A DNA stretch of 8,436 bases from Saprospiraceae bacterium (GTDB lineage Bacteria > Bacteroidota > Bacteroidia > Chitinophagales > Saprospiraceae), in the NCBI GenBank assembly GCA_013002625.1, contig JABDJE010000283.1, positions 1 through 8,436 on the forward strand, in the 5' to 3' direction. Below the pieces are notes generated by a model, which did no database searches, was not told the origin of the DNA, and worked only from the letters and a program-made list of their open reading frames with translations. Positions 6,139 to 8,436 of this stretch are shown piece by piece; positions within the stretch are counted from its first letter, which is position 1; each line of letters begins with the position of its first letter. The translations under genes and the position numbers were made by a program.

Positions 6139-7308
6139 CTAGTTCTGCTTTTGTAGAAAATCGACAATTCTTTCAAAGCGCAATACATCTTCCTTTCTGT
6201 CCCTACCTTTCTTCAGGGCTTCTTCTGCTACTTTAAGCGCTTCGTCGTATTGCTTTTTATTGAGCAAGTTATTTGTATAGGCGTAGTAGTTGTCAAGACT
6301 GTCATCCCTGTCAATTAATGATTGGTACAATTCATTAATGTAATCATGAGCAGCTTCAACGTAATCAAATTCACTGTTGGCCACAGCTATTTGCACTGTG
6401 TACAGCGAAGGATCTTTTTTACCGAATTTTTTCAAATACTTTTTTGACAATTTTACCCACTGATCATAATTTCCACTCAAACTGTGGAATTGCATACTGG
6501 CCTCCAACTCAAATTGTTCCTTATTCGGGATGCCCGTCGACACAAACTTGTCAATAGCCTGATGAAATAATTCCGGGTATTCGAAATCAATGGCCTTTTT
6601 CGTGGTTTTTAAGACAGCATTATGGACGACCTTGGTATAATCTTCCATGGATGTGTTTTGAACAGCCTCCCTTTCCAGTTCAAGCAGACGGTCAAATAAT
6701 TTTGAATCCGCGTCGACAACTGCCGCCATTAGGAATTCCGCCATTTGGTCGTTCGTTATGTTAGGTTCAGAGTTTATGTAGTCGTTAGAAATCTTTTTAC
6801 TTGGTTTGCCTACCTTATTTAATGCAGATACATATCCTATCATCAATTCGATGTCTCTGTTGCCGGCCTCATATTCTTCAACAAAATCGCCACTTGTATC
6901 ATTGGACCTCAGCGCAGATTTTCCAAGATTAATTAATCCGGTTACACTTTGTCCGCCTTTGTGTGATTTCAAAACCTCGCCATCACCTTTCAAATAATAG
7001 AGTGTAGGATAAGCGTAGACCGGGTATTTCTTACCAAAACTCAAGCCATCACTTTTTTCCATATCCAATTTCACGTTGATAAAGTTCTCATTGTAAAATT
7101 CTCCTACGTCCTTTTTTGTAAAGACTTCGCGGGCCATACGCTTACATGGACCACACCACACCGCATAGGCATCGATAAATACAGCCTTGCCTTCTTTATT
7201 GGCAACCTCTAAGGCTTCTTGCCATGTGCCTTCAAAAAACTCAATACCTTGCCCGCTCAACTGAATAAGCAACAGGCAATTGAAAATTATTAGTGATATT
7301 CGCTTCAT
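6139..7308 (-). CDS. Secreted thioredoxin-domain protein with long helical C-terminus
   Basis: The protein has 389 residues from the chosen ATG at 7308; an in-frame ATG at 7323 would add five. The inner start is preferred because it begins MKR followed by a hydrophobic core and LSGQG, a signal peptide, pointing to the periplasm. A thioredoxin fold follows (about 22-125). It has the active site WCGPC (cysteines 52 and 55) after FIDAYAV, and the cis-proline segment YPT (P101). This resembles DsbD-gamma or thiol:disulfide interchange proteins, so a reducing or redox role is likely; the partner is unknown. The remaining roughly 260 residues are charged and helical, with a TPR-like stretch near the end (about 325-380), and may bind partner proteins. 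It is divergent from the aminotransferase. Confidence 0.85.
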   Translation of the reverse strand: MKRISLIIFNCLLLIQLSGQGIEFFEGTWQEALEVANKEGKAVFIDAYAVWCGPCKRMAREVFTKKDVGEFYNENFINVKLDMEKSDGLSFGKKYPVYAYPTLYYLKGDGEVLKSHKGGQSVTGLINLGKSALRSNDTSGDFVEEYEAGNRDIELMIGYVSALNKVGKPSKKISNDYINSEPNITNDQMAEFLMAAVVDADSKLFDRLLELEREAVQNTSMEDYTKVVHNAVLKTTKKAIDFEYPELFHQAIDKFVSTGIPNKEQFELEASMQFHSLSGNYDQWVKLSKKYLKKFGKKDPSLYTVQIAVANSEFDYVEAAHDYINELYQSLIDRDDSLDNYYAYTNNLLNKKQYDEALKVAEEALKKGRDRKEDVLRFERIVDFLQKQN

Positions 7309-7374
7309 GATCTTAAAGGTCATTTATTTCTAATTAATACTCAGGCAAAAATGTACATTTTGCTATAACGAAAC

Positions 7375-7402
7375 CAAAGATAAACTCTATTTGTAAGGCA
7401 AA
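7375..7402 (-). promoter_or_regulatory. Candidate promoter for the thioredoxin-domain gene
   Basis: On the minus strand TTTG (7399-7402) is followed after 16 bp by TATCTTTG (7375-7382), an exact match to the Bacteroidota -7 box TAnnTTTG. The spacer is slightly shorter than usual. Transcription would start near 7367, about 60 nt before the ATG at 7308. Confidence 0.45.
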
Positions 7403-7431
7403 TTGGCTTATTTAACATTAAAATAACGACA

Positions 7432-8436
7432 TTGACACATAGATCAAAGCGTGATATTTTCATTCAACATGTTGGTCAGACCAGTACTTACCCGCTAGGC
7501 TTGGAAATTGATTCAGCGGAAGGGGTGTTTATTTTCGATGTAAATGGCAAACCTTACTTTGATCTGAATTCAGGGATATCCGTAAGTTCTTTAGGCCATC
7601 GCCACCCCAAAGTGATCAAAGCGATAAAAGGGCAATTGGATAGATATATGCATACCATGGTATATGGCGAACATATCCAATCTCCCCAACTCAACTTTGC
7701 CACCCTACTGGCAAGTCAACTGGATCCAAGTTTGAACAGCGTCTATTTTTTGAACTCTGGAACAGAAGTAATCGAAGCGGGCATGAAGCTTATGAAACGT
7801 GTCACCGGACGCTATGAAATAATTGCTGCGGCGAACGCCTATCATGGAAGTACACAGGGGGCAGAGTCTCTAAGATCCGATAAGGAATACGCACAAGCTT
7901 TCTTACCTCTGATGCCAGGCATCAATCATATTGAATTCAATAGTACTGAGGATCTAAACAGCATTACAAACAGAACAGCGGGCGTCGTCATCGAAGCCGT
8001 TCAGGCTGAAGCAGGTATAGTTCTACCTGAACCCAATTATTTAAAACAATTACAAGCCAGGTGCAATGAAGTTGGGGCCATGTTGCTCCTGGATGAAATC
8101 CAGACAGGTTTTGGTCGCACTGGACATCTATTCGCACATCAGAAGTATGGTATTCTTCCCGACCTTATGGCCATTGGAAAGGCTATGGGAGGCGGATTGC
8201 CTATCGGGGGTCTTGTCGGGCATTCCGAGCTGCTTAATGCATTTACAAAATATCCCGACCTAGGACATATCACCACTTTTGGAGGACACCCAATTCCAAG
8301 TACCGCAGCCCATGCAGCCTTGAAAGTGTTGATTGAAGAAGGCATTGTGGAACAGGTCCTTGAATTAGAACAATTGGTACATAATAAACTACAGCACCCC
8401 ATCATTAAAGAGATAAGAAGCAGTGGTCTTATGATG
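7432..8436 (+). CDS. Class III aminotransferase, PLP-dependent (3' end outside the window)
   Basis: The frame stays open for 335 codons to the window edge, so the C-terminus is missing. It is a fold-type I, PLP-dependent enzyme of the acetylornithine/ornithine aminotransferase (ArgD/RocD-like) group, transferring an amino group to 2-oxoglutarate or a similar keto acid; the exact substrate is not determined. Motifs are SGISVSSLGHRHP (47-59), NSGTE (108-112) for PLP phosphate binding, AYHG (136-139), DEIQTGFGRTG (221-231) with D221 and Q224, IGKAMGGGLP (248-257) with Schiff-base lysine K250, and TTFGGHP (281-287). No in-frame ATG precedes the conserved N-terminus. TTG at 7432 gives a start (MTHRSKRDIFIQHV) that fits the family, so it is chosen; ATT at 7417 is less likely. 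It is divergent from the thioredoxin-domain gene. Confidence 0.93.
   Translation, partial: MTHRSKRDIFIQHVGQTSTYPLGLEIDSAEGVFIFDVNGKPYFDLNSGISVSSLGHRHPKVIKAIKGQLDRYMHTMVYGEHIQSPQLNFATLLASQLDPSLNSVYFLNSGTEVIEAGMKLMKRVTGRYEIIAAANAYHGSTQGAESLRSDKEYAQAFLPLMPGINHIEFNSTEDLNSITNRTAGVVIEAVQAEAGIVLPEPNYLKQLQARCNEVGAMLLLDEIQTGFGRTGHLFAHQKYGILPDLMAIGKAMGGGLPIGGLVGHSELLNAFTKYPDLGHITTFGGHPIPSTAAHAALKVLIEEGIVEQVLELEQLVHNKLQHPIIKEIRSSGLMM

Overview
The window looks like chromosomal DNA from a member of the Bacteroidota, most likely a Cytophagia-like lineage. The genome is AT-rich and no CDS has a convincing Shine-Dalgarno sequence; several starts sit instead behind A/T-rich leaders. Two TAnnTTTG-type -7 boxes are visible. 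Housekeeping proteins (RadA, exonuclease III, a DUF1761 protein, a thioredoxin-domain protein, a class III aminotransferase) lie between intergenic regions full of structured repeats. The lineage call is inference from style and protein flavour, not from a phylogenetic marker.

Layout. Bases 1-600 carry two direct copies (about 95% identical by eye) of a structured repeat of about 147 bp, separated by non-coding DNA with further hairpins. Bases 600-1500 have no convincing gene. They hold an AT-rich block with two perfect, inverted DnaA boxes (732-765), then a hairpin-rich stretch ending in an intrinsic terminator (1186-1215), which may be a non-coding RNA. Next come a small cysteine-rich lipoprotein gene (1517-1933, +) and a DUF1761 membrane protein gene (2055-2456, +). 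A repeat-filled gap follows, then radA (2836-4203, -), a family 2 glycosyltransferase (4423-5160, -), divergent exonuclease III (5272-6039, +), a convergent secreted thioredoxin-domain protein (6139-7308, -), and divergent to that a class III aminotransferase (7432 to the window end, +, incomplete). The aminotransferase appears to start with TTG.

The genes do not form one pathway. RadA (recombination) and exonuclease III (base-excision repair) both act in DNA maintenance but are on opposite strands with a glycosyltransferase between them. No defence system, transposase, CRISPR array, tRNA or rRNA was seen.

The most interesting signals are non-coding. (1) A repeat family has at least four copies here, each ending in a hairpin whose 7-nt loop is GGCAATG or TGCAATG while the stem sequence changes on both sides with pairing kept. 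(2) The inverted pair of perfect DnaA boxes beside AT-rich DNA could be a replication origin or a DnaA-binding control site. (3) A gene-free region of about 400 bp ends in a good terminator. (4) A tandem array between two convergent genes offers one left hairpin arm and three interchangeable right arms.
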